DNA of 64,000 nt from Caldilineaceae bacterium (GCA_022842065.1 JALHQH010000024.1:113615-177614), one strand, 5' to 3'. Shown: positions 28,625-38,553, numbered from the stretch's first letter. Made by a program: numbers and translations. The notes: generated by a model not told the origin, from the letters alone.

Positions 28625-30430
28625 TTGCATAAACCAATCCTACTTATACTCACCTGTGCGTTGCTCTTGGCGACCGTACTCCGGCCCCTGTCACTCTATG
28701 CCCAGGACGGGGCATCTGATTATACCTTTGGCGATTGTAGCCAGCTCGATAAAGAAGGTCTGCGCGTTGAAATTGAAGCGGTAGCCGCGTCAGCTTTGGC
28801 GGCGGATAGTGCCGGCATTAATCTAGACGCCATTGTCATGCGCCAGTGGGTCACCGTTGGCATGGACAGTGCAATTGACCGTGAAGTTGAGCGCGCAATC
28901 GAGGAGATCTACGCCAGCGAGGGTTATTGGAGTCGCCTTTGGTCGGGTTGGTCCGCTGATAAGGCAGAAGAGTTTGCCTTGCGGATTGCCAACAGCGCCT
29001 TTGGTTCCGAAGGCTTTCAAGCCCAAATTGCGGCGCTCTCCAACGCCATCGCCGATGAGATTGCACGTGAGATTGAAGCCGATTTTGCTCGCGCTGCTTC
29101 AGCCGCCTTTCTCTGTATGAAGGCTTATGTCGGCGATAAATATTCGGGCACACTCTTTACAACCTTTGAGCAAAAGGTCAGCACCGAAGTCGAACAAGTT
29201 GATCTTGAAGGCAACGCGGCTGAGATCGATGTCTCGGCGCTGGAAGTACACGGCAAAGCGTTGGGCGGGGTTGGCGTTATTGTGGTTACCGAGATCTCGC
29301 GCCGCATCGCCATCAAGTTGAGCGAAAAAATTGCGGAACGGATTGCCGGCAAGATTGTTGGGCGCGTGATCGGGAAAGCCGGCTCCACGCTAATTCCCGT
29401 CGCAGGGTGGGTGATCGGTCTGGGGCTGATTGTTTGGGATCTCTGGGAAGGCGGCAACGGGGCGCTGCCCCAGATTCGCGATGCCCTCCAGAGTGAGGAA
29501 GTCAAGAGCAAAGTCCGCCAGGAAGTAGCCGATGCCGTGAAGGGCGGTCTACCCGAAGAGGTCTCGATCGTCGCGCTGGAAATTGCCGTCAACCTGGTGG
29601 AAGAGTGGGAAAGCTTTTGCGACAATCAACGCTCCGTTTGTACACTAGCCACCGACAGCACCACCTTTAAAGAGATTCTCGACTATACGCCGCTGGACCA
29701 GATCAGCAAATTGGTGGCACTGGTCAATGTTTTTGTCGACAACCTTGGGCGCGCCGAATTGGAGCAGGCCGTCGATGATGGCGAGTTCGAGCAGCTAATG
29801 CTTTTGCCGGAAGACGCCTTTGCGCTGTTGGCCACGACCAAATCGGTTGACAGCACGCTGGCCTGGGCAACATTGGCCGGGGATCGGATCGAGCGGGCGT
29901 TGGCATTGGGCATTCCACAGGGCAGAGTAGCAGCAGATTTTGACCCGCAACTGCTAAGTGCCCTCCTCAATGTCGATAATGAAGAGACCGTCGCCAAGTT
30001 GCTAGCGCTGGATCTGGCGGATTTACGCCGGCTTGAAAGCTTCGGTGAAAGCAACTTTGTCCGGCTAGCCAACCGGCTTTCAGCAGCAGAGTTGACCCAG
30101 CTAGCCGCCTATCTCACCACCAATCCGGCACCGCCGGCTGGGCTGGCGGCGGCGTTGGCCAGTGGTGCGCAAAGCATCAGTGCCTTGCAAGCTGACGCAA
30201 TCGCCACGGCTACACCAGAGGAAACCACCTCGTCCGGCTCATTTGCGGAGCTGGCTACGCCGGCCCTGGCGATGGTATGGAATTTTATTTACCGCAACAG
30301 CATTGTGGTTGCGTCGGTGGTTGTGCTGGTCATTGCCCTGGTCGTGGGGGTGATCAGCGGCATTAGCCGTAAACAGCGCCCCAAGCGCCGTCCCAAGCGC
30401 GATGTGTACGACATTTTTGGGGATCGCTAG
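28625..30430 (+). CDS. secreted membrane-anchored protein with glycine-zipper hairpin (paralog B)
   Basis: A 601-residue paralog of 26108-27973. From the TTG at 28625 it begins with a short basic end and hydrophobic core PILLILTCALLLATV, a good signal peptide. An in-frame GTG at 28550 sits in a palindrome arm and would bury this signal, so I prefer TTG, without certainty. Conserved pieces: GDCSQ, YWSRLWSGWSADKAEEF, FLCMK, GGVGVIVVTEISRRI and GKIVGRVIGKAGSTLIPVAGW. A C-terminal membrane helix (about residues 563-585) is followed by a Lys/Arg-rich tail ending in DIFGDR. Function unknown; a membrane-active or envelope-stress role is only a guess. Confidence 0.68.
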   Translation: MHKPILLILTCALLLATVLRPLSLYAQDGASDYTFGDCSQLDKEGLRVEIEAVAASALAADSAGINLDAIVMRQWVTVGMDSAIDREVERAIEEIYASEGYWSRLWSGWSADKAEEFALRIANSAFGSEGFQAQIAALSNAIADEIAREIEADFARAASAAFLCMKAYVGDKYSGTLFTTFEQKVSTEVEQVDLEGNAAEIDVSALEVHGKALGGVGVIVVTEISRRIAIKLSEKIAERIAGKIVGRVIGKAGSTLIPVAGWVIGLGLIVWDLWEGGNGALPQIRDALQSEEVKSKVRQEVADAVKGGLPEEVSIVALEIAVNLVEEWESFCDNQRSVCTLATDSTTFKEILDYTPLDQISKLVALVNVFVDNLGRAELEQAVDDGEFEQLMLLPEDAFALLATTKSVDSTLAWATLAGDRIERALALGIPQGRVAADFDPQLLSALLNVDNEETVAKLLALDLADLRRLESFGESNFVRLANRLSAAELTQLAAYLTTNPAPPAGLAAALASGAQSISALQADAIATATPEETTSSGSFAELATPALAMVWNFIYRNSIVVASVVVLVIALVVGVISGISRKQRPKRRPKRDVYDIFGDR

Positions 30431-30490
30431 CACGCGAGCCGCCCCATTAGTATAGTATGAGGGAAGTTTTGATGGAGTAAAAGCAGCCTT

Positions 30491-30661
30491 CGTCCTAGCG
30501 GGACGGTTGACCTTATAGACAAAGCAAATAGAGTTGACACAAAGCGGGCTGCGCATCAGGGGATGCGCAGTACACGATTGTGCCAGGTTTGATTGTGTTA
30601 TCTATTAGGCGGGCAATATCATGATTTTCTTGGTCCTAAGGTCAACCGTCCCGCTGGGACG
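30491..30661. repeat. 170-bp composite palindrome
   Basis: Terminal arms of 24 bp (30491-30514, 30638-30661) match with one mismatch. An inner hairpin CTGCGCATC/GATGCGCAG sits at 30549-30570. There is no coding potential, and it resembles a MITE. Confidence 0.8.
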
Positions 30662-30715
30662 AAAAAACCATCAAAATTTCGGTAACGCTGCATTAGTTTG
30701 CCGCTAACAAAGTGT

Positions 30716-30766
30716 AAATCGAGCAACCGTGTTAGGTAAGCTCAAGTTGCTCGATTTTATTTTTTG
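30716..30766 (+). terminator. Rho-independent terminator after paralog B
   Basis: AAATCGAGCAAC (30716-30727) pairs with GTTGCTCGATTT (30746-30757) and is followed by TTATTTTTT. It separates the paralog module from gltB. No further gene is seen in 30767-30957. Confidence 0.8.
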
Positions 30767-30957
30767 TCACGCAATGGTTACCACTCTTCAACGATGAAGG
30801 TCTACAGTATTGACAACTCCTGCCCAACGGTGTGCTTCAGTAGTTGCGTCCGCCAAACTTACCTGCACAACCCCGATCCGTACGCCGCCGCAATCATCAT
30901 CAATGCGGCACGCACTTATCGTCAAACCGCATGATTGTCAGTCAGAATGGAGATTCT

Positions 30958-33900
30958 ATGTTGAAGAGCAAGCTACCACCACAAAGTCCACGGCCAGCGA
31001 TCCACCAGGCAATCGATCAGACACCTGGATTCCCCCCCAAACAAGGGCTATACGATCCCCGTTTTGAACATGATGCTTGTGGGATCGGCTTTGTCGCCCA
31101 CATTGAAGGCAAGCGTAGCCATACCGTCGTGCAGATGGCTTTGGAAGCGCTCGGCAACCATTCGCACCGCGGGGCTGTCGCCGACGACCGTAAGACCGGC
31201 GACGGGGCCGGCATTCTTACCCAATTACCTTATGAATTTTTCAACCGCGAGCTGCGCCGGCTAGGCATTGAAACGCCCCCCGCCGGTGATTTAGCGGTCG
31301 GTCAGCTCTTCCTTTTTCGCCAGGACCAAGCAGATCGCGAACGCGCCAAAGCAATTATTGTGGAAGTATTGGCCGAACTCAAGTTGGAGGTGCTCACCTT
31401 CCGCTCGGTACCGGTCATCGATGAAGCGCTGGGCCGTCGTGCCGCCGGGATGAGACCGTGGATGGAACAGGTCTTTATCCGGCGTAACCCCACCGCCTGC
31501 GCCGCGGGTGATGAATTTGAACGGTTGCTCTACCTGGCGCGCAAGATGATTGTCAACCGCGGGCGCGAACAGGGGGTGCAACGGCTCTATCCGGCCAGCC
31601 TGAGCAGCCGCACCATCGTCTACAAAGGGCTGGTTTTGGCCAAAGAGCTGGCCCACTTCTACCCTGATCTCAGTGACGAAGATTTCCAATCGGCGATTGC
31701 GATCTTTCACCAACGCTACAGCACCAACACCTTTCCCACCTGGGAACGCGCCCAGCCCTTCCGCTTGCTTTGCCACAACGGCGAAATCAACACCTTGCAG
31801 GGCAATGAAAATTGGATGCGCGCCCGCGAAAGTGATTTGGCGCATCCGTTCTGGGGCGAACAGACCCCACAGCTACGCCCCATTCTCTGGAAACCGGGCA
31901 GCGATAGCGGCAAGCTTGATAATGGACTAGAATTGCTGGTGCGCAGTGGGCGTGACATTCGCCACGCCCTGATGATGATGATGCCCGAAGCGTGGGAACG
32001 CATGCCCGAAGGCGAAGTCAACCCGGAACGCCGCGCCTTTTACCAATATCATAGCTCACTCATGGAGCCATGGGATGGCCCCGCGGCGGTGACCTTTAGC
32101 GATGGCCGCGTCGTCGGTACGATTCTTGATCGGAATGGGCTGCGTCCGGCTCGCTATGTGGTGCTCGACAATGGCTATGTGATCAGCGCCAGCGAAGTCG
32201 GTGCGGTCGATTATGATGAAAGCCGTGTTGTGGAGAAAGGCCGCTTAGGGCCAGGCGAGATCTTCTGTGTGGATACCACACGCGGGTTGATCATGACCGA
32301 CGAAGAGATCACCCATCACTTTGCCACTCGCCGCCCCTATGACCGCTGGGTCAAGGAAAATCTGGTGCGGCTAGAGGAGCGGCTAGCCAACTACAGCCAG
32401 CCCGTAACCGCCACCGAGGCTGGGGTGAATGGCACAACCAACGGCCATGCTGAGGTTGCCAACAGCGAAGAACAGCTAACGCAGCGCCAGTTAAATTTCG
32501 GCTTTACCAGCGAAGAGTTGGTCGTCGTGTTGCGGCCAATGGTGACCGATGCCAAGGAAGCAGTCGGGTCCATGGGCGATGACACACCGCCGCCTGGGAT
32601 GAGCCTGCTGCCGCGGCCGCTCTTCCACTACTTCAAACAACGGTTTGCCGAAGTCACCAATCCGCCCATCGATCCACTACGCGAAGAGTTGGTCATGAGC
32701 TTGCGCGTCTTGCTGGGCCAGCGCGCCAACCTGCTGAGCGAACTGCCCGAAGCGACCCGGCTGATCGAGTTGCAATCACCCATTCTCAAGCCGGTGGAAA
32801 TCCAGGCGCTCCAACGCTTTAGTGAACCAGAATTCCAAAGCGCAACCATTGCAGCCACTTGGGAATTACCGAGTGCGAACAATGGGCAAGAGGCCGGGGC
32901 AGCATTGCGCGCTGCGGTGGAAAAACTCTGCCAAGCCGCCGAAGAGGCAGTACGCCGTGGTACACACATTTTGGTTGTCAGCGACCGCGCAACCGATGCC
33001 CACACCCTGCCGATCCCCTCGCTACTGGCGGTTGGTGCGGTCCATCATCACCTGATTAGCCAGGGCATGCGCATGAGCACCAGCCTAATTTGCGAAAGTG
33101 GCGAGCCGCGTGATGTCCACCATTTTGCCGCCCTGATTGGCTATGGTGCGAATGCCGTCCATCCCTACCTGATGTATGAAACGATTGACGCCATGGTGGC
33201 CGAAGGGCGGCACACCGCGGGCATGACGCTGGCCCAAACTTATGGCAACTTTGTCAAGGCCGTTGACAAAGGGTTGCTCAAGATCATGAGCAAAATGGGC
33301 ATCAGCACCCTTGATAGCTACTGTGGCGCGCAGATCTTTGAAGCACTGGGCATTGGCCCCGAGTTGATCGACATCGCCTTTATCGATACCCCCAGCCTGC
33401 TTGGTGGCGTCGGGTTCGCCAGTGTCGCCGAGGATGTGCTGGCCTGGCACCACAAAGCCTTCCCGCAAGGACCCAAGAAGACGATCAAGTTGGAAACCTG
33501 GGGATTGTACAAATCACGCCGCGGTGGCGAAGTACACGAGTGGAGTCCACAAGTTGTCCACGCCTTACAAAGCGCGGCGCAGGCGGCTGATGCCAATGAA
33601 GGCATGGAAAAGTATCACGCCTACAGCAAACTGATGCGCAGCATGAAACTTGCCCCCCGCCATCTGCTGGATTTTCAAAAAGAGCGTCCCCCCGTCCCGG
33701 TTGAGCAGGTCGAAGGGGTAGAACGGATTCTGCGCCGCTTTAGTACGGCGGCGATGAGCCACGGTGCGCTCAGTTCCGAAGCGCACGAAACCCTGGCGAT
33801 TGCCATGAATCGGCTGGGGGGAATGAGCAATAGTGGCGAAGGGGGCGAAGCCAAGGATCGCTACTTCACTGAGCGCGCCAGCAAGATCAAGCAGGTGGCC

Positions 33901-35640
33901 TCTGGCCGCTTTGGGGTCACCCCCGAATATTTGATGAGCGCGGCCGAGTTGCAGATCAAGATGGCGCAAGGCTCAAAACCGGGCGAGGGTGGACAGTTGC
34001 CCGGCCATAAGGTGACCGCCGAAATTGCGATTTTGCGCCACAGCACCCCGGGCGTGGCCCTGATCAGCCCGCCGCCGCACCATGATATCTACAGCATTGA
34101 GGACCTGGCCCAACTGATCTTCGACCTGAAGACAATCAACCCGACGGCCAAAATCAGTGTCAAGCTAGTCGCCCAGATTGGCGTCGGTACCATTGCCACC
34201 GGCGTGGTCAAAGGGTACGCCGATGTCATCCATATTAGCGGCCACAACGGCGGGACCGGTGCCAGCCCCCTGAGCAGCATCAAATATGCCGGCTTGCCCT
34301 GGGAAATTGGGCTGGCGGAGACCCACCAGACCTTGCTCGCCAATGGGCTGCGCACGCGCGTCACCCTGCGCACGGACGGCGGTCTTGCCACCGGTCGCGA
34401 TGTGGTAATTGCTGCGATGTTGGGGGCAGACGAATATAGCTTTGGCACCAGTGCCATGATCGCCGAGGGCTGTATCATGGCCCGTGTCTGCCACAAGAAC
34501 ACCTGCCCGGTCGGGGTTGCGACGCAGGATCCAGAGCTGCGCAAAAAGTTCGACGGCACGCCGGAGATGGTGATGAACTTTATGACCTATATCGCCCAAG
34601 AAGTGCGCGAGGTACTGGCCGAATTGGGTTACCGCAGCTTGGACGAGATTATCGGCCACCCCGAAATGCTCAAACAAAGTGTCTTTGGCCGTGAAGCCGG
34701 CTTTATGGATCTCAATGCGCTACTCTATGTGCCGGATACCGGCAGTGCGCGGCGCAATGTGTTACCCACGAATGAACTGCCCCAAGAGACCAACATTGGC
34801 AACCGCATTGTCGAGCAGGTGCTAGCCAGCCTGCGCGTCAACCCAGATGCGCCAGTCCGGCTGGCCCACAAGATCGACAACAGCCAACGCGCCGTGGGGA
34901 CCAAACTGGCGGGCCAGTTGGCCTTACGTTATGGCGACAAAGGGCTACCCCAGGGCCATATTCAGATTACCTTTACCGGGTCCGCCGGCCAGAGCTTTGG
35001 GGCCTTTGGCCTCAATGGCCTGCACTTGCGCTTGATTGGCGAGGGCCAGGATTATGTGGGCAAAGGGCTAAGTGGCGGTGAAATTGTCATTCGGCCCCAC
35101 CAAGATGCCCGCTTTATCCCCCACCAGAATGTGATCATCGGCAATACTGTGCTCTACGGGGCTGGTGGGGGCCGACTTTTTGCCGCAGGTTTGGCTGGTG
35201 AGCGCTTTGCGGTGCGTAACAGCGGGGCCACCGCTGTGGTCGAAGGCATTGGCGATCACGGCTGCGAATATATGACCGGCGGCACCGTGGTGATCCTGGG
35301 CGAAACCGGGCTGAACTTTGGGGCCGGCATGACCGGTGGCGTTGCCTATGTCTACGATATTGGCGACAACTTTGAACGGCGCTATAATAGTGAGCTAATC
35401 GCCATCAACCGCCTGCGCGGCGACGGCGATGACCTGACCCTTAAACAACTGGTTACCGAACACCTGGAAAAGACCGGCTCGCAACGTGCGCGTACGATCT
35501 TGGCCGACTGGGAAACCCAGCGTCAGCTCTTCTGGCGCGTCGCGCCACGGGAGAATATCGTGGCCATCGAAGGGGCAACCGAGGGTTCGAGTGCGGTAGA
35601 GGAAGAAGAAAAGACTGAGAATTCAGTGGTACGCGCATGA
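30958..35640 (+). CDS. gltB: glutamate synthase large subunit
   Basis: A 1560-residue enzyme making two glutamates from glutamine and 2-oxoglutarate. The amidotransferase Cys is C41 in FEHDACGIGF, so about 40 residues are a propeptide to be removed. The central and FMN/synthase domains follow, with three cysteines for the 3Fe-4S cluster at C1172, C1178 and C1183 (CIMARVCHKNTC), then a C-terminal beta-helix rich in GGxVVxG turns. GGAGA lies just before the chosen ATG; an upstream in-frame ATG at 30844 would add a non-conserved stretch. No gltD is present, so it may use ferredoxin or a distant partner. Confidence 0.95.
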   Translation: MLKSKLPPQSPRPAIHQAIDQTPGFPPKQGLYDPRFEHDACGIGFVAHIEGKRSHTVVQMALEALGNHSHRGAVADDRKTGDGAGILTQLPYEFFNRELRRLGIETPPAGDLAVGQLFLFRQDQADRERAKAIIVEVLAELKLEVLTFRSVPVIDEALGRRAAGMRPWMEQVFIRRNPTACAAGDEFERLLYLARKMIVNRGREQGVQRLYPASLSSRTIVYKGLVLAKELAHFYPDLSDEDFQSAIAIFHQRYSTNTFPTWERAQPFRLLCHNGEINTLQGNENWMRARESDLAHPFWGEQTPQLRPILWKPGSDSGKLDNGLELLVRSGRDIRHALMMMMPEAWERMPEGEVNPERRAFYQYHSSLMEPWDGPAAVTFSDGRVVGTILDRNGLRPARYVVLDNGYVISASEVGAVDYDESRVVEKGRLGPGEIFCVDTTRGLIMTDEEITHHFATRRPYDRWVKENLVRLEERLANYSQPVTATEAGVNGTTNGHAEVANSEEQLTQRQLNFGFTSEELVVVLRPMVTDAKEAVGSMGDDTPPPGMSLLPRPLFHYFKQRFAEVTNPPIDPLREELVMSLRVLLGQRANLLSELPEATRLIELQSPILKPVEIQALQRFSEPEFQSATIAATWELPSANNGQEAGAALRAAVEKLCQAAEEAVRRGTHILVVSDRATDAHTLPIPSLLAVGAVHHHLISQGMRMSTSLICESGEPRDVHHFAALIGYGANAVHPYLMYETIDAMVAEGRHTAGMTLAQTYGNFVKAVDKGLLKIMSKMGISTLDSYCGAQIFEALGIGPELIDIAFIDTPSLLGGVGFASVAEDVLAWHHKAFPQGPKKTIKLETWGLYKSRRGGEVHEWSPQVVHALQSAAQAADANEGMEKYHAYSKLMRSMKLAPRHLLDFQKERPPVPVEQVEGVERILRRFSTAAMSHGALSSEAHETLAIAMNRLGGMSNSGEGGEAKDRYFTERASKIKQVASGRFGVTPEYLMSAAELQIKMAQGSKPGEGGQLPGHKVTAEIAILRHSTPGVALISPPPHHDIYSIEDLAQLIFDLKTINPTAKISVKLVAQIGVGTIATGVVKGYADVIHISGHNGGTGASPLSSIKYAGLPWEIGLAETHQTLLANGLRTRVTLRTDGGLATGRDVVIAAMLGADEYSFGTSAMIAEGCIMARVCHKNTCPVGVATQDPELRKKFDGTPEMVMNFMTYIAQEVREVLAELGYRSLDEIIGHPEMLKQSVFGREAGFMDLNALLYVPDTGSARRNVLPTNELPQETNIGNRIVEQVLASLRVNPDAPVRLAHKIDNSQRAVGTKLAGQLALRYGDKGLPQGHIQITFTGSAGQSFGAFGLNGLHLRLIGEGQDYVGKGLSGGEIVIRPHQDARFIPHQNVIIGNTVLYGAGGGRLFAAGLAGERFAVRNSGATAVVEGIGDHGCEYMTGGTVVILGETGLNFGAGMTGGVAYVYDIGDNFERRYNSELIAINRLRGDGDDLTLKQLVTEHLEKTGSQRARTILADWETQRQLFWRVAPRENIVAIEGATEGSSAVEEEEKTENSVVRA

Positions 35641-35644
35641 AGAA

Positions 35645-35935
35645 ATGCATTTGCTGATGAACCTCCTCATTACATGGAACGGACAAAAAGCCAGAAGCAA
35701 CCGTAGAAAGCATGGTGTTACCTTTGAGGAAGCGGCTAGTGCCTTCTACGATCCACTTTCACTGACAATTGACGATCCATTACATTCCGATGCTGAAGAT
35801 CGCTTCGTCATCATCGGAATGTCAACTCAACAGCGGCTGCTTGTAGTTGTGCATACTGATGAAGAGACTATGATAAAAATCATTAGTGCTCGGCTGGCAG
35901 ATCCGCCAGAAAGGAAATTATATGAAGAAGGCTAA
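35645..35935 (+). CDS. brnT: BrnT-type ribonuclease toxin
   Basis: A 96-residue BrnT (DUF497) family toxin, an RNase of a type II module. NRRKHGVTFEEAASAFYDPL, DRFVIIGMSTQQRLLVVVHT and IKIISARLADPPERKLYEE follow the family from end to end. It begins four bases after the gltB stop. A second ATG at 35657 gives the usual LITWN start. It overlaps brnA by 14 bases, the expected toxin-first order. Confidence 0.88.
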   Translation: MHLLMNLLITWNGQKARSNRRKHGVTFEEAASAFYDPLSLTIDDPLHSDAEDRFVIIGMSTQQRLLVVVHTDEETMIKIISARLADPPERKLYEEG

Positions 35936-36212
35936 TACAGCGCAGATTGACGATCCAACAGCAGATCCTGACATGCTGCCAGAATATGATTTCAGCAAGG
36001 GTGTCCGTGGCAAGTATGTGCAACGCCTTGCGGCTGGCAGCAATGTCGTCGTGTTGGCACCAGATGTTGCGGCACTCTTTCCGGATTCGGATGCAGTCAA
36101 TGAAGCACTACGTGCCCTGGCACATATCGCGCAACGGCAAGTTAAGCCGAACCTAAACAGTAAGCGGAACAAGGCTAGACAAACTCTACCCATTGAAGAA
36201 CAATCATCATAA
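35922..36212 (+). CDS. brnA: BrnA-type antitoxin
   Basis: A 96-residue partner of brnT with an EYDFSKGVRGKYVQRLAAGSN core, typical of BrnA-like antitoxins, and a ribbon-helix-helix-like C-terminal half (DSDAVNEALRALAHIA) that should bind DNA and repress the pair. AAGGAA lies upstream of the ATG inside brnT. The Lys/Asn-rich end is likely disordered until bound to the toxin. Confidence 0.82.
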   Translation: MKKANTAQIDDPTADPDMLPEYDFSKGVRGKYVQRLAAGSNVVVLAPDVAALFPDSDAVNEALRALAHIAQRQVKPNLNSKRNKARQTLPIEEQSS

Positions 36213-36250
36213 CCTTTACGTTTAACCATAGAAAAATCTAAATAACTCAG

Positions 36251-36281
36251 TTTACATTTTGCCCTGTTTCCAAGTTATACT
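36251..36281 (+). promoter_or_regulatory. promoter of the leuCDB genes
   Basis: TTTACA (36251-36256) or TTACAT (36252-36257) with TATACT (36276-36281), spacer 18-19. It is 55 bases before leuC. No leader peptide or attenuator is visible here. Confidence 0.55.
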
Positions 36282-36335
36282 TACTACCCTTGTAAAATTC
36301 AGCTTGGCAAGCAACCGTAGTTTAGGAGAAGAGAC

Positions 36336-37739
36336 GTGGGAAAGACATTATTTGAAAAAGTCTGGGATGCGCATGTGGTCTCCCAGGATCCAGGGGCACC
36401 GGCAATTCTGTATATTGATGCCCATCTGATTCACGAGGTAACATCTCCCCAAGCATTTACCATGTTACGTGAACGTAATCTGAAGGTACGCCGGCCGGAT
36501 CGCACCTTTGCTACGATGGACCATGCGATCCCCACCCGGATCGGCGTCGGCATTGAGTTGTGGCCAAGTGACGCCGCCACCCAAGTGCGCACCTTGCGCC
36601 AGAATTGTGAAGATTTCGGCATCACTCTGTGGGACATTGACGGCGACGTACAGGGCATTGTCCATGTCGTTGGGCCGGAGATGGGCGTGACCCAGCCGGG
36701 GATGACGATTGTCTGTGGTGACAGTCACACAAGCACCCACGGGGCCTTTGGCGCACTGGCCTTTGGCATCGGCACCAGCGAAGTGGGCCACGTGCTGGCC
36801 AGCCAATGTCTGCTGCAAATGAAACCAAAAACTTTTGCCATCAATGTCGACGGGGAACTGGGTTTTGGGGTTACCGCCAAAGATATTATCCTGGCGATCA
36901 TTGCCAAGAATGGGGCCGGTGGTGGCGCTGGTTATGTCTTTGAATACCGCGGCAGCGCCATTCGCAACTTAAACATGGCCAACCGCATGACGATCTGTAA
37001 CATGAGTATTGAAGGCGGCGCGCGTGCCGGGGTGATTGCGCCCGACGAGACGACCTTTGCCTATATCAAGGGTCGCCCCTATGCGCCCAAAGGCGAGGCT
37101 TGGGATAAAGCGCTGGCTTACTGGCAAACCTTGCCCAGCGATGCGGATGCGACCTTTGACCGCGAGTTGCACCTTGATGCCAGCAAACTCGAACCGATGG
37201 TCACCTATGGTACCAACCCAGGGCAAGGCGTTGGCGTCACGGCACGGATTCCCCGACCCGAAGAGTTGGAAGATCCGTCGGAACGGCGCAGTCTACTCAG
37301 CGCGATGGAATATATGGGCTTAACACCAGGCCAGGCTATGGCTGGGCAGCACATCGACATTGTCTTTATCGGCTCCTGCACCAACGGTCGCATCGAAGAT
37401 TTGCGCGAAGCGGCCATGCTGGTTAAGGGCAAAAAAGTGGCCGACAGCGTACAAGCGCTGGTGGTCCCTGGCTCCAAAGCAGTCAAGGCGCAGGCCGAGG
37501 CCGAAGGGTTGGATCGCATCTTCAGCGAAGCGGGCTTTGAATGGCGCGGCGCTGGCTGTAGCATGTGTCTGGCGATGAACGATGACAAAGCCGGTGCCGG
37601 CAAATATGTGGCCAGCACCAGCAATCGCAACTTCCAAGGGCGCCAGGGACCGGGTTCACGCAGCCTGCTGATGAGCCCGATTATGGCGGCGGCGGCCGCA
37701 GTCAACGGCCATGTAGTTGATGTGCGCGAGATTTTGTGA
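36336..37739 (+). CDS. leuC: 3-isopropylmalate dehydratase large subunit
   Basis: A 467-residue aconitase-family subunit that with LeuD isomerises 2-isopropylmalate, and citramalate when CimA is present. The 4Fe-4S ligands are C348 (GSCTNGR), C408 and C411 (GCSMCLAMN). DHAIPTRIG and [13 protein letters not shown] substrate motifs are intact. The length matches E. coli. The start is GTG at 36336 with AGGAGAA upstream. leuD follows after 30 bases. Confidence 0.96.
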   Translation: MGKTLFEKVWDAHVVSQDPGAPAILYIDAHLIHEVTSPQAFTMLRERNLKVRRPDRTFATMDHAIPTRIGVGIELWPSDAATQVRTLRQNCEDFGITLWDIDGDVQGIVHVVGPEMGVTQPGMTIVCGDSHTSTHGAFGALAFGIGTSEVGHVLASQCLLQMKPKTFAINVDGELGFGVTAKDIILAIIAKNGAGGGAGYVFEYRGSAIRNLNMANRMTICNMSIEGGARAGVIAPDETTFAYIKGRPYAPKGEAWDKALAYWQTLPSDADATFDRELHLDASKLEPMVTYGTNPGQGVGVTARIPRPEELEDPSERRSLLSAMEYMGLTPGQAMAGQHIDIVFIGSCTNGRIEDLREAAMLVKGKKVADSVQALVVPGSKAVKAQAEAEGLDRIFSEAGFEWRGAGCSMCLAMNDDKAGAGKYVASTSNRNFQGRQGPGSRSLLMSPIMAAAAAVNGHVVDVREIL

Positions 37740-37769
37740 CCTGCTCAAAGCAATAAAGAGGATAGAGCA

Positions 37770-38360
37770 ATGGAACCCTTTAAAAAACTAGCAACGACCG
37801 CTGCGCCGCTGCGCGCCGAAAATGTCGATACCGACCAGATCATTCCCGCCCGTTTCCTGACCGCAGTGACCAAGGAAGGGATGGGCGATGGGCTTTTTTC
37901 CAGTTGGCGCTATAACGCCGACGGCAGCCCCAAAGCCGATTTCGTGCTGAACAAGCCCGAGTATAACGGGGCGGAGATTTTGGTCGCTGGGCGCAACTTT
38001 GGCAGCGGTTCCAGCCGCGAACATGCCGTCTGGGCGCTGACGGAATATGGCTTTCGCTGTGTGATCACCCCTGGCTTTGCGGATATCTTTTACAACAACA
38101 GCTTAAAAAATGGTCTCTTGCCGGTCGCGCTGCCCGAAGAGACGGTCAATATGTTGCTTGACCTGATCGAGGAAGAGCCGGAGATCAAAATTGGGGTCAA
38201 CCTGGAAGAGCAGACCGTCACCCTGCCCGATGGCCAGACTCATAAATTTGCCATTGATCCTTTCCGCAAGATCTGTCTACTCGAAGGATTGGACGATCTA
38301 GGCTATATTATGTCCAAAGACGAGGCGATTGTGCGCCATGAAGCTGTGCCGGTATACTAA
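37770..38360 (+). CDS. leuD: 3-isopropylmalate dehydratase small subunit
   Basis: A 196-residue swivel-domain subunit of LeuCD. NVDTDQIIPARFL and GRNFGSGSSREHAVWAL are the family signatures. The bacterial 200-residue length indicates the general LeuD type. AAAGAGGATAG sits upstream of the ATG. It is co-transcribed with leuC; leuB is separated by a GC-rich inserted element. Confidence 0.95.
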   Translation: MEPFKKLATTAAPLRAENVDTDQIIPARFLTAVTKEGMGDGLFSSWRYNADGSPKADFVLNKPEYNGAEILVAGRNFGSGSSREHAVWALTEYGFRCVITPGFADIFYNNSLKNGLLPVALPEETVNMLLDLIEEEPEIKIGVNLEEQTVTLPDGQTHKFAIDPFRKICLLEGLDDLGYIMSKDEAIVRHEAVPVY

Positions 38361-38371
38361 AGTCCAATTCA

Positions 38372-38513
38372 TTAACAATTGAGGAACTACCAAGCCACCC
38401 CAGGGAGCCTCTGGGCCAACCTCCCCCAGCTTAGGGGAGGAACAGGCACGCGAGTAACCATTCCCTCCCTTAGCAGGGGAGGGTTAGGGAGGGGTTAGTA
38501 GTTAACAATTGAG
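38372..38513. repeat. inserted GC-rich element flanked by 12-bp direct repeats
   Basis: TTAACAATTGAG occurs at 38372-38383 and 38502-38513. The 118 bases between hold two small hairpins, CCTCCCC/GGGGAGG (38420-38440) and CCCTCCC/GGGGAGGG (38463-38483). This layout fits a short mobile element with a target duplication. Confidence 0.55.
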
Positions 38514-38553
38514 ATTGTTAATTTACAACTGTTAATTCAGCTAGAAAGCCATT

